Positions 51,620 to 60,904 of a stretch of 64,000 bases of DNA are shown in pieces (position 1 is the stretch's first letter; every line of letters begins with the position of its first letter). A model generated the notes under the pieces. The model was given only the letters and a program-made list of their open reading frames with translations, had not been told where the DNA came from and searched no databases. The stretch is from Pseudomonas fluorescens (GTDB lineage: Bacteria > Pseudomonadota > Gammaproteobacteria > Pseudomonadales > Pseudomonadaceae). The DNA is taken from contig NZ_CP015225.1 of NCBI RefSeq assembly GCF_001623525.1, positions 6,212,501 through 6,276,500 of the forward strand, read 5' to 3'. The position numbers were made by a program, and so were the translations under genes.

Positions 51620-54600
51620 TCATTGCCGTGCCACCAGCGGCTTGCACTGGGTATGACTGCCCGGCTGCAAGTAGGGCGATAGAAACGGCGCCATGCCCTT
51701 GAGCACTTGCACCGGCAGGGCCGAGGTGAATTTGAAGTTCTGTGCCGAGGCCCCCGGGACAAAGGCGGTGAGTGTGCCGAAATGGCTGTCGCCGATGTAG
51801 AACACAAAAGTGGCGGTGCGGTTGATCGATTTGGAGCTGATCACCCGCCCACCCGAGCCGATGGCTTCGATGCGGTTGTCGCCGGTGCCGGTCTTGCCGC
51901 CCATGGCCAGCGGTGTGCCGTCGGCCAGTTTGAAACTGCCGGCCACGCGTTTCGCGGTGCCGGCATCCACCACCTGGGACAGCGCGCCGCGCAGGGCCCG
52001 GGCCACTTCCACCGGCATCACGCGCTTGCCGTTATCCGGGTTGCTCACCAGCCGCGTCTCGTAAGGCGTATCGACGGCGAAATCCAGGCTGTCGACGCGC
52101 AACGCCGGTTGGCGGATGCCGTCGTTGAGAATGGTGCCCACCAGCTCGGCAAGGGCGGCAGGGCGGTCGCCGGAGCTGCCGATGGCGGTGGCCAGCGACG
52201 GCACCAGGTGATCGAACGGGTAGCCGACTTTCTGCCAGCGCTGGTGAATATCCAGGAAGGCTTCGATCTCCAGCATGGTGCGGATGCGGCTGTCGCGGGC
52301 GCTCTTGTGCCGGCTCTTGAACAGCCAGCTGTAGACTTCCTGGCGCTCGAACTCGCTGGCCTTGACGATCTGGCTGAACTTGGCGTCGGGGTTATTCAGC
52401 AGGTAGCCCATCAACCATAAATCCAGTGGATGGACCTTGGCGATGAAACCCTGGTCCGGCAGGTCATAGGCACCGGGGCCGTAGCTCTGGTAGAGCCGTT
52501 CCAGGCGTTCGTCGGTGAGCTTCTCGGGGTTCTTGACCGACTTGAGGTGCGAGCGCACGAACAGGTTGAAGCTTTCCTGGCTGTCGCCAGGAAAGAAGTA
52601 GCGGTGCACCGCCGCCAGGCGGATCGCCGTGGGACGCATGCCGTCGAGGAAGGTTTCCAGGCGTTGGCTGGTGTCCTTTTTCTGATACTTCTTCCAGAAC
52701 CTGAGCAGGAACGAAGTGCCTTCGCGGTCGGCGAACTGGGCCAGGTATTCCTGGCGGCGCGGGTCCTTATCGTCCTTGAGCAGCTCGGAACTGTTATTGG
52801 GGCCGGCATAGGTGGCGTAGCGCACCAGGTCGCGCATCAGGCGAATGAACGGCAGGTTGATCGACTCGCGCAGGGCGTCGCGCAGGGTCGGGTTGCGGCC
52901 GTTGTCCTCGTTGCGGAAGTTGTGGAAGGTGTGCAGGCCGCCACCGGTGAAAAACGCCTCGCCGGGGCTGGCGGAATAGGTGCGGTCCAGGGCCGCCTCC
53001 AACATCTTCGGCAGGCTGCGGTCGGTGTTCTGGATCAAATAGTCGACGGCCCAGCGCGAGAGGCGATCCTGTTCGGCGATATCGGCCTTCTTCAACGCCG
53101 CCGGGGTCTGCTCGGCATACCGCTCGTGCAGCTCGGCGATGATCTGCAGGTACGTGGTGAGGACTCGCAACTTGGCGGTGGAGCCCAGTTCCAGTTTGCT
53201 GCCTTCATTGATGTCGAAGGGTTGGTCGGTACTGTCGGTTTGCACCCGTACCCGCGAGCCGTCGGGGGTCAGTTCCAGCAGGGTGAAGCTGTAGCGCACC
53301 TGGGTGGTGCTGGTGGGGGTCAGCAAGCGTTCGCCCATCAGGCCGATCTCGGCAGCGAACGCCGGGTCGGCCAAGCGCTTGAGGTACTCGGTGGCCTGGG
53401 CCTGCAAGTCGCTTTGCAAGGTGCTGGTGGCGGAGAGGTCCAGGCGATCGAGGTCGTACAGCGGGCGATTGAGCAGCGTGGCAAGGCGACTGCGGGCGGC
53501 GCTGATGCCTTTGTTGGTTTCGTTGGGTTGCACGGTCGGGTCCTGGACCCAGTCGCGATAGCTGACCTGGCTCGCCAGGGCCGCCTCCGACAGTGCCGCA
53601 TCGATCACGCCGTTCTGCGCCAACAGCCGGATATGGCTGTCGGTCAGGCGCGCCAGCTCTTCGTGCCCCTTGGATAGGTAATGGGACGGGCGGCGCTGGG
53701 CGATCATCAACGACAGCATTTCCCGCAGGGCCAGGCCTTTTTCCGCCAGACTCTTGGGGTCGTTGGCGGCACTGGACAGGCGTTCATTGGCCCGCTTGAA
53801 ATCGGCGCCGTACCAAACCCGCAAGCCCTCCGCCATGCCGTGGACTTCACCGTGCCCCGGCACGGCCGAGAGCGGTACGCTGTTGAGGTAGTCGCGGATG
53901 ATCCGCTGCCGCGCCTCGAGGGTTTGCGGGCCGGCCTGATAGGCCCGTACGCTGGCGGAAATCATCTGGCGGATTTTCTCCCCGCCCGACACGGTTAGGC
54001 CCTCGGGGGAGTGACGGTATTTTTCCAGCTGCGTCGCCAACGTGCTGCCGCCGGCGGATTGCCCCGGCAGGCTCAACAGCTTGGCGACTTGCGACCAGGC
54101 CGCCATGGCGAAACGCGGCCAGTCCACCGCCGGGTTGGCCAAGGGCTGCTTGGGGTCGAGCAGGAAACGGTTCTCGATGAACAACAGGCTTTGCACCACT
54201 ACCGGTGGGATCGCATCGAAATTGGCGTACAACTGCTGCGGATACTTGAACTGATACACCGGCGCGGCGCGGCAGTCAGTGATGGTCAGCCCGGCCTGGA
54301 TTTTTTCGGCGTAGGGCACGAACAGGCCTTTTTCGACGTAATCCATCAAGGCCGGTGAGAAACGGGCCTGGGCCTGGATAACGTAGTCGCGCTTGAGCAA
54401 CCGCGGTAAAAACTCCCCCAGCGAGCTGTAGCCCAACCGCCGATCGAACGGGCCTGCACCCGGGTAGATGATGGCATCGCTGGGCCCTGGTTGCACCGAA
54501 TAGCTCAGCGACGCGGCGTACTTGCTGATTTCTTGGGCCTGGAAGCGCGAGGTGCGCATTTCCTTGGCCACCGCCAGGCCGACCACCACGACGATAATCA

Positions 54601-54742
54601 GCAACAACAACCAGAACGCCCGCCAGCCATGACGGGCGCGGCGTTTTTTTTGAGGTAAAGGCGCTTCTTCCATACGTTCAGTCGGGACCACAGGTTCATT
54701 CGAATCGGTTTGCCACAAAGCGCCCATAGTCGACTGATCCAT
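51620..54742 (-). CDS. Divergent bifunctional penicillin-binding protein (GT51 plus transpeptidase)
   Basis: This 1040-residue inner-membrane protein has one N-terminal membrane anchor (HGWRAFWLLLLIIVVVVGL). Its glycosyltransferase-51 domain carries LLFIENRFLLDP, AGGSTLATQLEK and RIIRDYLNSVPLS. The C-terminal penicillin-binding domain has SxxK as ELGSTAKL, SxN as RESINLPF and KTG as GGKTGTGDN. It is about 200-250 residues longer than typical class A PBPs. In GT motif 1 the usual Glu-Asp pair reads Glu-Asn, and motif 3 is poorly conserved, so glycosyltransferase activity may be altered. Transpeptidase residues look intact. ATG 54727 is an alternative start. It stands alone between repeats. Confidence 0.87.
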   Translation of the reverse strand: MDQSTMGALWQTDSNEPVVPTERMEEAPLPQKKRRARHGWRAFWLLLLIIVVVVGLAVAKEMRTSRFQAQEISKYAASLSYSVQPGPSDAIIYPGAGPFDRRLGYSSLGEFLPRLLKRDYVIQAQARFSPALMDYVEKGLFVPYAEKIQAGLTITDCRAAPVYQFKYPQQLYANFDAIPPVVVQSLLFIENRFLLDPKQPLANPAVDWPRFAMAAWSQVAKLLSLPGQSAGGSTLATQLEKYRHSPEGLTVSGGEKIRQMISASVRAYQAGPQTLEARQRIIRDYLNSVPLSAVPGHGEVHGMAEGLRVWYGADFKRANERLSSAANDPKSLAEKGLALREMLSLMIAQRRPSHYLSKGHEELARLTDSHIRLLAQNGVIDAALSEAALASQVSYRDWVQDPTVQPNETNKGISAARSRLATLLNRPLYDLDRLDLSATSTLQSDLQAQATEYLKRLADPAFAAEIGLMGERLLTPTSTTQVRYSFTLLELTPDGSRVRVQTDSTDQPFDINEGSKLELGSTAKLRVLTTYLQIIAELHERYAEQTPAALKKADIAEQDRLSRWAVDYLIQNTDRSLPKMLEAALDRTYSASPGEAFFTGGGLHTFHNFRNEDNGRNPTLRDALRESINLPFIRLMRDLVRYATYAGPNNSSELLKDDKDPRRQEYLAQFADREGTSFLLRFWKKYQKKDTSQRLETFLDGMRPTAIRLAAVHRYFFPGDSQESFNLFVRSHLKSVKNPEKLTDERLERLYQSYGPGAYDLPDQGFIAKVHPLDLWLMGYLLNNPDAKFSQIVKASEFERQEVYSWLFKSRHKSARDSRIRTMLEIEAFLDIHQRWQKVGYPFDHLVPSLATAIGSSGDRPAALAELVGTILNDGIRQPALRVDSLDFAVDTPYETRLVSNPDNGKRVMPVEVARALRGALSQVVDAGTAKRVAGSFKLADGTPLAMGGKTGTGDNRIEAIGSGGRVISSKSINRTATFVFYIGDSHFGTLTAFVPGASAQNFKFTSALPVQVLKGMAPFLSPYLQPGSHTQCKPLVARQ

Positions 54743-55039
54743 TCACGCAGATTGATCGGACTTGCTTGAAGCTTAGACGGTGGTTGGCGTGGGGGGAGGG
54801 GAAATTGTGGGCTGACGTCATTGCCGAGCTGACTGACTGATCAACTGGCTGACGGCTCTTGTGGCGAGGGAGCTTGCTCCCGCTCGGCTGCGCAGCAGAC
54901 GCCACTGTCGCCGGGCTGGAACATCTTCAGTGGTTGGGAAAAACGGGGGCGGCTGCGCCACCCAGCGGGAGCAAGCTCCCTCGCCACAGGTGCTCGGTGG
55001 CTTCAAGAGTGGGGGCGTCAGCCTTGGCTCAACAAACGA
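54743..55039. other. Gap between PBP-like gene and RAYT
   Basis: This holds the PBP-like gene's upstream region and the left RAYT-flanking REPIN (54861-54987). No gene is seen. Confidence 0.6.
54861..54987. repeat. REPIN, family 2, RAYT-flanking subtype
   Basis: Head GTGGCGAGGGAGCTTGC and tail GCTCCCTCGCCAC are normal. The inner arms read CTCGGCTGCGCAGCAGACGC and GGGGGCGGCTGCGCCACCC, a form otherwise seen only on the other side of the RAYT gene. Confidence 0.93.
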
Positions 55040-55501
55040 TCAGATCCATGCAGTATCCCAATGCGGGTAGTCGCCAATATGCTCCACCAGCCCAGCGCGA
55101 ATAGGATTGGCGGTGATGTAGTCGGCAGCGGGGCGAAGGGATTGGTTGTCGCGAATCGCGCAGTCGTGGAAGCCGCTTTGCCAAAAGGCGCCGGTTCTGT
55201 TCATGGCTCGATTGATTGTAAGGGTGCTGCGGGATTTGATCGTCTGCATGACCCGAGAGAGTTGGGCTCGTTCCAGTTGCACCAACCAATGCAGATGGTC
55301 CGGCATCACAACCCAGGCGAGCGAATTGACCTGGCCTTGCTCATGAGCCAGACGCATTTCTGCAATCAATAAGCGACCCAGTCGCAAGTCCTTGAAGATA
55401 GGCATGCGTTGATGAACGACCGCAGTGACGAGATAACCTCGTCCACGTTCCGAAAAGCGTCCATGACGCAGGCGATGAGAGTTTGGACGTTGAGGACGCA
55501 T
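55040..55501 (-). CDS. REP-associated tyrosine transposase (RAYT)
   Basis: This 153-residue protein belongs to the IS200/IS605-like Y1 HUH family, in the RAYT clade that mobilises REP/REPIN sequences. It has the HUH motif H69-L-H71 in VVMPDHLHWLVQLE and the catalytic Tyr128 in ADYITANPIRAGLV. The SRVMQTIKSRSTLTINR helix and AFWQSGFHD segment are family features. Two REPINs of one private subtype flank it within 55-105 bp. It is a single-copy domesticated gene in related genomes rather than a free IS, and has no terminal IS ends. ATG 55501 is preferred; 55531 is possible. Confidence 0.93.
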   Translation of the reverse strand: MRPQRPNSHRLRHGRFSERGRGYLVTAVVHQRMPIFKDLRLGRLLIAEMRLAHEQGQVNSLAWVVMPDHLHWLVQLERAQLSRVMQTIKSRSTLTINRAMNRTGAFWQSGFHDCAIRDNQSLRPAADYITANPIRAGLVEHIGDYPHWDTAWI

Positions 55502-56086
55502 TCCTTGGCTTCCTGTGGTTGGGGTGTCCACTTATCGTAGTTTCGCCCACGATAATCCGACGCGCTGATGACCGAACGACTTTTCTGAAAACGATGTAGT
55601 ACCCCGTGGCGAGGGAGCTTGCTCCCGCTCGGCTGCGCAGCAGACGCAACGGTGGCACGGCTGAGGCGTCTGCTTTGAGATGAAAAAGCGGGGGCGGCTG
55701 CGCCACCCAGCGGGAGCAAGCTCCCTCGCCACGGTGGGGCGGTGGTGTCTGTAAGACCTGTGCTAGAGCCATCCAGCCATGCCCAGGCATGACGCTGCAC
55801 CCTCCCTGTGCAATACTCGGCGGCGCTTTCGGAAAGGTCTGTCGTCCAGATAATGCATCTCCGAAAACAGGGTCTCTACTGAGGTTTCTCCCTGAATTTC
55901 CCCGGTTTTACAGTGAATCTCTCTATCCCTGGCTTTTTATACTGCACGGCCCGCTGATCCTGAGGGCGCTGTTCACAGGACGGTCTGTCCACGAAACAGA
56001 CCGGTTTCGGCAAAGTGGCAGGTTCATCGACCTGCGGCTTTGGAGACTCGGTGGTCAATCCAATAACAAGACGAGGTTGTATCCCT
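55502..56086 (+). other. RAYT upstream region and permease leader
   Basis: This 585-bp gap contains the right RAYT-flanking REPIN (55606-55732) and a leader for the permease with two hairpins, CGGTCTGT/ACAGACCG (55981-56003) and GCAGGT/ACCTGC (56018-56035). No gene is convincing. Confidence 0.55.
55606..55732. repeat. REPIN, family 2, RAYT-flanking subtype
   Basis: It shares with the 54861 copy the CTCGGCTGCGCAGCAGACGC left arm and the GGGGGCGGCTGCGCCACCC right arm. Confidence 0.93.
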
Positions 56087-57508
56087 ATGGCTGTCGGCAA
56101 TCATCTGCCCCATGGCGAGACCGCTCAGGGTGGTCCGCTCAAACGTGAGCTCGGTGAGCGGCACATCCGCCTGATGGCGCTTGGCGCCTGCATCGGCGTC
56201 GGGCTGTTTCTCGGCTCGGCCAAGGCCATTGAAATGGCCGGCCCGGCGATCATGCTGTCCTACATCATTGGCGGCCTGGCGATCCTGGTGATCATGCGCG
56301 CCCTCGGCGAGATGGCCGTGCACAACCCGGTGGCCGGCTCGTTCAGCCGTTATGCCCAGGACTACCTCGGCCCGCTGGCCGGTTTCCTGACCGGTTGGAA
56401 CTACTGGTTCCTGTGGCTGGTGACCTGCGTGGCGGAGATCACCGCGGTGGCGGTGTACATGGGCATCTGGTTTCCCGATGTGCCCCGCTGGATCTGGGCC
56501 CTGGCCGCCTTGGTCAGCATGGGCTCGATCAACCTGATCGCGGTCAAGGCCTTCGGTGAGTTCGAATTCTGGTTCGCCCTGATCAAGATCGTCACCATCA
56601 TCGCCATGGTCATCGGCGGCGTCGGCATCATCGCCTTCGGGTTCGGCAACGATGGCGTGGCCTTGGGCATTTCCAACCTCTGGACCCACGGCGGTTTCAT
56701 GCCCAACGGCGTGCAGGGTGTGTTGATGTCCCTGCAAATGGTGATGTTCGCCTACTTGGGCGTGGAGATGATTGGCCTGACCGCCGGCGAAGCGAAGAAC
56801 CCACAGAAAACCATCCCCAACGCCATCGGCTCGGTGTTCTGGCGGATCCTGCTGTTCTACGTCGGCGCGTTGTTCGTGATCCTGTCGATCTACCCGTGGA
56901 ACGAGATCGGCACCCAGGGCAGCCCGTTCGTGATGACCTTCGAGCGCCTGGGCATCAAGACCGCCGCCGGCATCATCAACTTCGTGGTGATCACCGCCGC
57001 GCTGTCGTCCTGTAACGGCGGCATCTTCAGCACCGGGCGGATGCTCTACAGCCTGGCGCAGAATGGCCAGGCCCCGGCCGGTTTTGCCACCACTTCGGCC
57101 AACGGCGTGCCGCGCCGTGCCTTGCTGTTGTCCATCGCCGCGTTGCTGCTGGGCGTGCTGCTCAATTACCTGGTGCCGGAAAAGGTCTTCGTCTGGGTGA
57201 CCTCCATCGCCACCTTCGGCGCGATCTGGACCTGGGTGATGATCCTGCTGGCCCAGCTCAAATTCCGCAAAAGCTTGAGTGCTTCGGAGCGTGCGGCCTT
57301 GAAGTACCGGATGTGGCTGTACCCGGTCAGCTCGTACCTGGCGTTGGCATTTTTGGTGCTGGTGGTGGGGCTGATGGCGTACTTCCCTGATACACGGGTG
57401 GCGTTGTATGTCGGTCCGGCGTTCCTGGTGTTGTTGACGGTGTTGTTTTATGTATTCAAGTTGCAGCCGACGGGCGAAACCCACGGCTCGGTGCGGTCAG
57501 TGTCGTAA
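56087..57508 (+). CDS. APC-family amino-acid permease, ProY-like
   Basis: This 473-residue inner-membrane transporter has twelve predicted helices and the amino-acid permease signature starting RHIRLMALGACIGVGLFLGS. Helix 3/4 and loop segments (RALGEMAVHNPVAGSFSRYA, GEFEFWFALIKIVTII, MFAYLGVEMIGLTAGEAKNP) resemble E. coli ProY most. The real substrate could be another neutral or aromatic amino acid. GAGG lies 10 nt before ATG 56087. A leader with two hairpins precedes it and a strong terminator follows, so it is a single-gene unit. Confidence 0.9.
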   Translation: MAVGNHLPHGETAQGGPLKRELGERHIRLMALGACIGVGLFLGSAKAIEMAGPAIMLSYIIGGLAILVIMRALGEMAVHNPVAGSFSRYAQDYLGPLAGFLTGWNYWFLWLVTCVAEITAVAVYMGIWFPDVPRWIWALAALVSMGSINLIAVKAFGEFEFWFALIKIVTIIAMVIGGVGIIAFGFGNDGVALGISNLWTHGGFMPNGVQGVLMSLQMVMFAYLGVEMIGLTAGEAKNPQKTIPNAIGSVFWRILLFYVGALFVILSIYPWNEIGTQGSPFVMTFERLGIKTAAGIINFVVITAALSSCNGGIFSTGRMLYSLAQNGQAPAGFATTSANGVPRRALLLSIAALLLGVLLNYLVPEKVFVWVTSIATFGAIWTWVMILLAQLKFRKSLSASERAALKYRMWLYPVSSYLALAFLVLVVGLMAYFPDTRVALYVGPAFLVLLTVLFYVFKLQPTGETHGSVRSVS

Positions 57509-57526
57509 ATTAACCGCGATATAAAA

Positions 57527-57557
57527 GAAAGCCCCGGTCAGTGACTGGGGCTTTTTC
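57527..57557 (+). terminator. Rho-independent terminator of the permease
   Basis: AAAGCCCCGGTC and GACTGGGGCTTTTT pair around a short loop, followed by CATT. Confidence 0.92.
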
Positions 57558-57721
57558 ATTGAGCTGTGATTGACCGTCCGTCGAAGACTGTAGCTGACCT
57601 GTAAGTTCTGACAGTAGACCCGCATCGGACCGCAGTCTAGCTTGGAAGCTTGCCAACAGGGAATGGCAAGGCACCAAGATGAAAGATCTATCTGCACTGT
57701 TGGCGATTGCACGAGTAACCT

Positions 57722-59233
57722 ATGCGAATAACGAAGGTACTTAGCAAAAAAGAGGTGCTATTGTTTTTTACGGTAGCTTCTTTTGTGTACGTATACCCTA
57801 TTGTTCATGCCGATTACGCCTATGTAGACGATAGTTGGCGGGAAATATTGGCGATCGATGACTGGTGGAGAATTCACGGCAGAGTGCTGGCTGAAGTGGT
57901 TACGAAGCTTATGGCGTTTAACAATGCAACCATTAATATTTTCCCGCTTCCATTGTTAATTGCTACTTTTGCATTTGCATGTGCGATGACTAGGCTGACG
58001 TTATGGTATTTTCCTCGCCCCGAGTGGACAGCGTGTCTCGTGGTGCTCCCACTGCTCTGTAATCCTTTTTTTTTAGGTAACATTAGTTTTCAATATGATG
58101 GGCCGGGTATGATGTTAGCAGTTGTGGCTGCTGTTTTTTCTATAACCTGTCATGTTCGCAATAGTTACCTGCGCGGGTGCGTGTCGGCTATTTTAATAGC
58201 GGTGCTGCTAAGTATTTATCAATTGGTGATTACAGTTTTTATTGGGTTGTGCTGTATGGAGTGTTTGTGGAATGTTAGAAATGGAAAGCCGGCGCAGGAA
58301 GTGTTGAGAGAAATTGGGTTGCGTGGTTTACAGCTTTTTTTTGGGGGGGGTTTTTATTATTTTACCGCTTTCAAACTGACGAGCGATAGGCGCGGTTCGC
58401 TGGCAGAGTTCGATTCGCACTGGCTTGGAGAGGTCGTTAGAAAGTTTAAGTTCTCTATGGAAAAAGTGTTCGAGTTGATCAACGCCGGAAATGGATTTTT
58501 TTCTATTTTAATGGTGATCGTAGCCGGCGTGGGATATGTCCTAGTCATTAAGAATGTTTTAGCACTGGCCGGTGGTAGGGGCGAAAAAATTTTAGTTTTA
58601 GGGGCCTGTCTATGCGTACCGCCTGTGCTGATAGTTTGTGTCCCCGGTCCGATGTTATTCGTGCTGGATCCTAATTTGGAAGCGCGGAACTATCTGGGGT
58701 TTTCTGTAGTATTGTTTTTTTTGCTGCTGATGAGTCGTGAAGTTTTGGGGCGTGCTGGGTTGCGAATGCTTTTGGTGATACCAGTTTTGGCGATGTATTC
58801 GTTTAGTTACGGCTATGGGCAAGTTCTTATCGCAAAAAAAGAGCTTGAGACGGCCATGGCAATGTTTATAGCTTATGACATTATTGCAACAAAAGAATTT
58901 CTCAATTCCCCTGTGCTTTATTATATTGAGCCCCCTATTAATGGGAAGTGGTTGCCCAAAGCGCAGGGTGCCATAAATTATATGCCGGCGTTGCGCTACC
59001 TTTTGAGCAGCTCCAGTATGGTGCTCCGCCCAAATACTTTACCTCAGTACGGTATTAATAATGTGGTTTCAGAGGGGCGCGCCGCTTTTGATGCGGCGAC
59101 GGCTGAGGGCAAGACTTATAGGCGGGTGGTAGACAGGAAGTTCTATTCATTTTATGTCACTGAGTCAGGTGATTTTATTGTCATGAAAGATTTAACAGGT
59201 TCCGAAGGGTACATTAGGGGATGGTGGCGATAG
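57722..59233 (+). CDS. GtrII-like O-antigen glucosyltransferase family membrane protein
   Basis: This 503-residue, strongly hydrophobic protein has about ten predicted membrane segments. Near the N-terminus ADYAYVDDSWREIL and IHGRVLAEVV match the acidic first-loop pattern of the GtrII/GtrV type-specific glucosyltransferases that decorate O-antigen from a lipid-linked glucose. The usual partners, a GtrA flippase and a GtrB bactoprenol glucosyltransferase, are missing here. Codon use is AT-rich with long T and G runs, unlike every neighbour, pointing to recent acquisition. Its TAG stop directly touches the stop of the convergent flavoprotein gene (0 bp apart). The sugar and acceptor are unknown. 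Confidence 0.75.
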   Translation: MRITKVLSKKEVLLFFTVASFVYVYPIVHADYAYVDDSWREILAIDDWWRIHGRVLAEVVTKLMAFNNATINIFPLPLLIATFAFACAMTRLTLWYFPRPEWTACLVVLPLLCNPFFLGNISFQYDGPGMMLAVVAAVFSITCHVRNSYLRGCVSAILIAVLLSIYQLVITVFIGLCCMECLWNVRNGKPAQEVLREIGLRGLQLFFGGGFYYFTAFKLTSDRRGSLAEFDSHWLGEVVRKFKFSMEKVFELINAGNGFFSILMVIVAGVGYVLVIKNVLALAGGRGEKILVLGACLCVPPVLIVCVPGPMLFVLDPNLEARNYLGFSVVLFFLLLMSREVLGRAGLRMLLVIPVLAMYSFSYGYGQVLIAKKELETAMAMFIAYDIIATKEFLNSPVLYYIEPPINGKWLPKAQGAINYMPALRYLLSSSSMVLRPNTLPQYGINNVVSEGRAAFDAATAEGKTYRRVVDRKFYSFYVTESGDFIVMKDLTGSEGYIRGWWR

Positions 59234-60853
59234 TTACGCCGCCACTATTTTCTCCGGCTCAAAACTATCCGCCCGAGCCATCTGCCACATCCGCGAATAA
59301 AACGCCCCATTCACCTCACCCGTCAGCAATTCCCCCGGCTTCAAAAACACATGCAACTGCGAAAACAGCTTGATCTCAGTCGCTGACATCCGCCGAACCA
59401 AATGCTTGGGCTGCAACTGCGAAGGATGCTCAAGCCCGGCAGCGGCGAGCATTTCGGCCAGGGCCTTGAGGGTGTTGCGGTGGAAGTTGTAGACCCGCTG
59501 GGCCTTGTCCGGGACGACCAGGGCGCGCTGGCGCAGGGTGTCTTGGGTGGCGACGCCGGTGGGGCATTTGTTGGTGTGGCAGCTTTGGGATTGGATGCAG
59601 CCGATGGCGAACATGAAGCCGCGCGCGGCGTTGGCCCAGTCGGCGCCGATGGCCAGGACGCTGGCGATGTCGAAGGCGCTGACGATCTTGCCGCTGGCGC
59701 CGAGCTTGATCTTGTCCCGCAGGTTCAGGCCCACCAGGGTGTTGTGCACGAACAGCAGGCCCTCGCGCAGCGGCACGCCGATGTGGTCGGTGAATTCCAC
59801 TGGCGCCGCGCCCGTGCCGCCTTCCTTGCCGTCGACCACGATGAAATCGGGGAGGATTCCGGTTTCCAGCATGGCCTTGGCGATGCCCATGAATTCCCAG
59901 GGATGGCCCAGGCAGAATTTGAAGCCCACCGGTTTGCCACCGGACAGTTCGCGCAGTTGCTGGACGAACTGCATCAGTTCGATCGGCGTGGAAAACGCGC
60001 TGTGGCGTGACGGCGAAACACAATCCTCGCCCATGAGGATGCCCCGGGTCTCGGCGATTTCCCGGGTGACCTTGTGCTTGGGCAGGATCCCGCCATGGCC
60101 GGGTTTGGCGCCCTGGCTCATCTTGATTTCAATCATCCGCACTTGCGGGTTCTGCGCCTGGGCGGCGAAGCGCTCCGGGTCGAAGCGCCCGTCGCTGGTG
60201 CGGCAGCCGAAATAACCGCTGCCCAGTTCCCAGGTCAGGTCGCCGCCGTGTTCGCGGTGGTAGGGGCTGATGCTGCCTTCACCGGTGTCGTGGGCGAAGT
60301 TGCCCAACTTGGCGCCTTGGTTCAACGCCCGGATCGCATTGGCGCTCAGGGAGCCGAAACTCATCGCCGAGATGTTGAACACTGATGCTGAGTACGGCTG
60401 GGTGCACTGCGGGCCACCGACCGTCACGCGAAAACCGCTGGGATCGCTCAACGGTGCCGGACGCATGGAATGGCCGATGAATTCGAAGCCGGTCTGGTAG
60501 ACGTCGATCAGGGTGCCGAAGGGTTTGTCGGCGCTTTCGTTCTTGGCCCGGGAGTACACCAGCGAACGTTGGGCCCGGGAGAAGGGCAGGGCCTCGCTGT
60601 CGGATTCGAGCAGGTACTGGCGGATTTCCGGTCGGATGCCTTCGACCAGGTAGCGGATGTTGCCCAGGATCGGATAGTTGCGCCGCACCGCATGGCGGCT
60701 TTGCAGCAGGTCGAACAGCCCCAGCAGGCTTAACAGCCCCGTCACCAATGCCATCGGCCAGAGCCAGTCGTGTTGCAGGAACGGCAGGCTGACGAGGGTG
60801 AAGATGACACAGCCGGCGAAGAAGGCGTAACGGCTCAGCAGCGACAGGCTCAT
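59234..60853 (-). CDS. FMN-binding glutamate synthase family protein
   Basis: This 539-residue protein has two N-terminal membrane segments (YAFFAGCVIFTLVSL and WLWPMALVTGLLSLLGLF) followed by the FMN/Fe-S domain of the glutamate-synthase large subunit. SAMSFGSLSANAIRALN, KMSQGAKPGHGGILP, VDGKEGGTGAAP and the cysteine cluster CIQSQSCHTNKCPTG, which holds a 3Fe-4S centre in GltB, are all present. The glutaminase domain is absent, so it is not a complete glutamate synthase; its substrate is unknown. ATG 60853 is preferred over an open frame to 61033 that reads through a REPIN. Confidence 0.92.
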   Translation of the reverse strand: MSLSLLSRYAFFAGCVIFTLVSLPFLQHDWLWPMALVTGLLSLLGLFDLLQSRHAVRRNYPILGNIRYLVEGIRPEIRQYLLESDSEALPFSRAQRSLVYSRAKNESADKPFGTLIDVYQTGFEFIGHSMRPAPLSDPSGFRVTVGGPQCTQPYSASVFNISAMSFGSLSANAIRALNQGAKLGNFAHDTGEGSISPYHREHGGDLTWELGSGYFGCRTSDGRFDPERFAAQAQNPQVRMIEIKMSQGAKPGHGGILPKHKVTREIAETRGILMGEDCVSPSRHSAFSTPIELMQFVQQLRELSGGKPVGFKFCLGHPWEFMGIAKAMLETGILPDFIVVDGKEGGTGAAPVEFTDHIGVPLREGLLFVHNTLVGLNLRDKIKLGASGKIVSAFDIASVLAIGADWANAARGFMFAIGCIQSQSCHTNKCPTGVATQDTLRQRALVVPDKAQRVYNFHRNTLKALAEMLAAAGLEHPSQLQPKHLVRRMSATEIKLFSQLHVFLKPGELLTGEVNGAFYSRMWQMARADSFEPEKIVAA

Positions 60854-60904
60854 GCGGTTTCCTTGGGGGGCGATTTGGCGAGACATTAGCTTGGAATACA
60901 GGCC

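Noticed and set aside
55341..55800. Minus-strand frames upstream of the RAYT gene
   Set aside because: They consist of REPIN translation and an out-of-frame part of the transposase.
57509..57721. Attachment site or tRNA gene as entry point of the AT-rich GtrII-like gene
   Set aside because: No tRNA-like fold, integrase or flanking direct repeat could be found in the gap.
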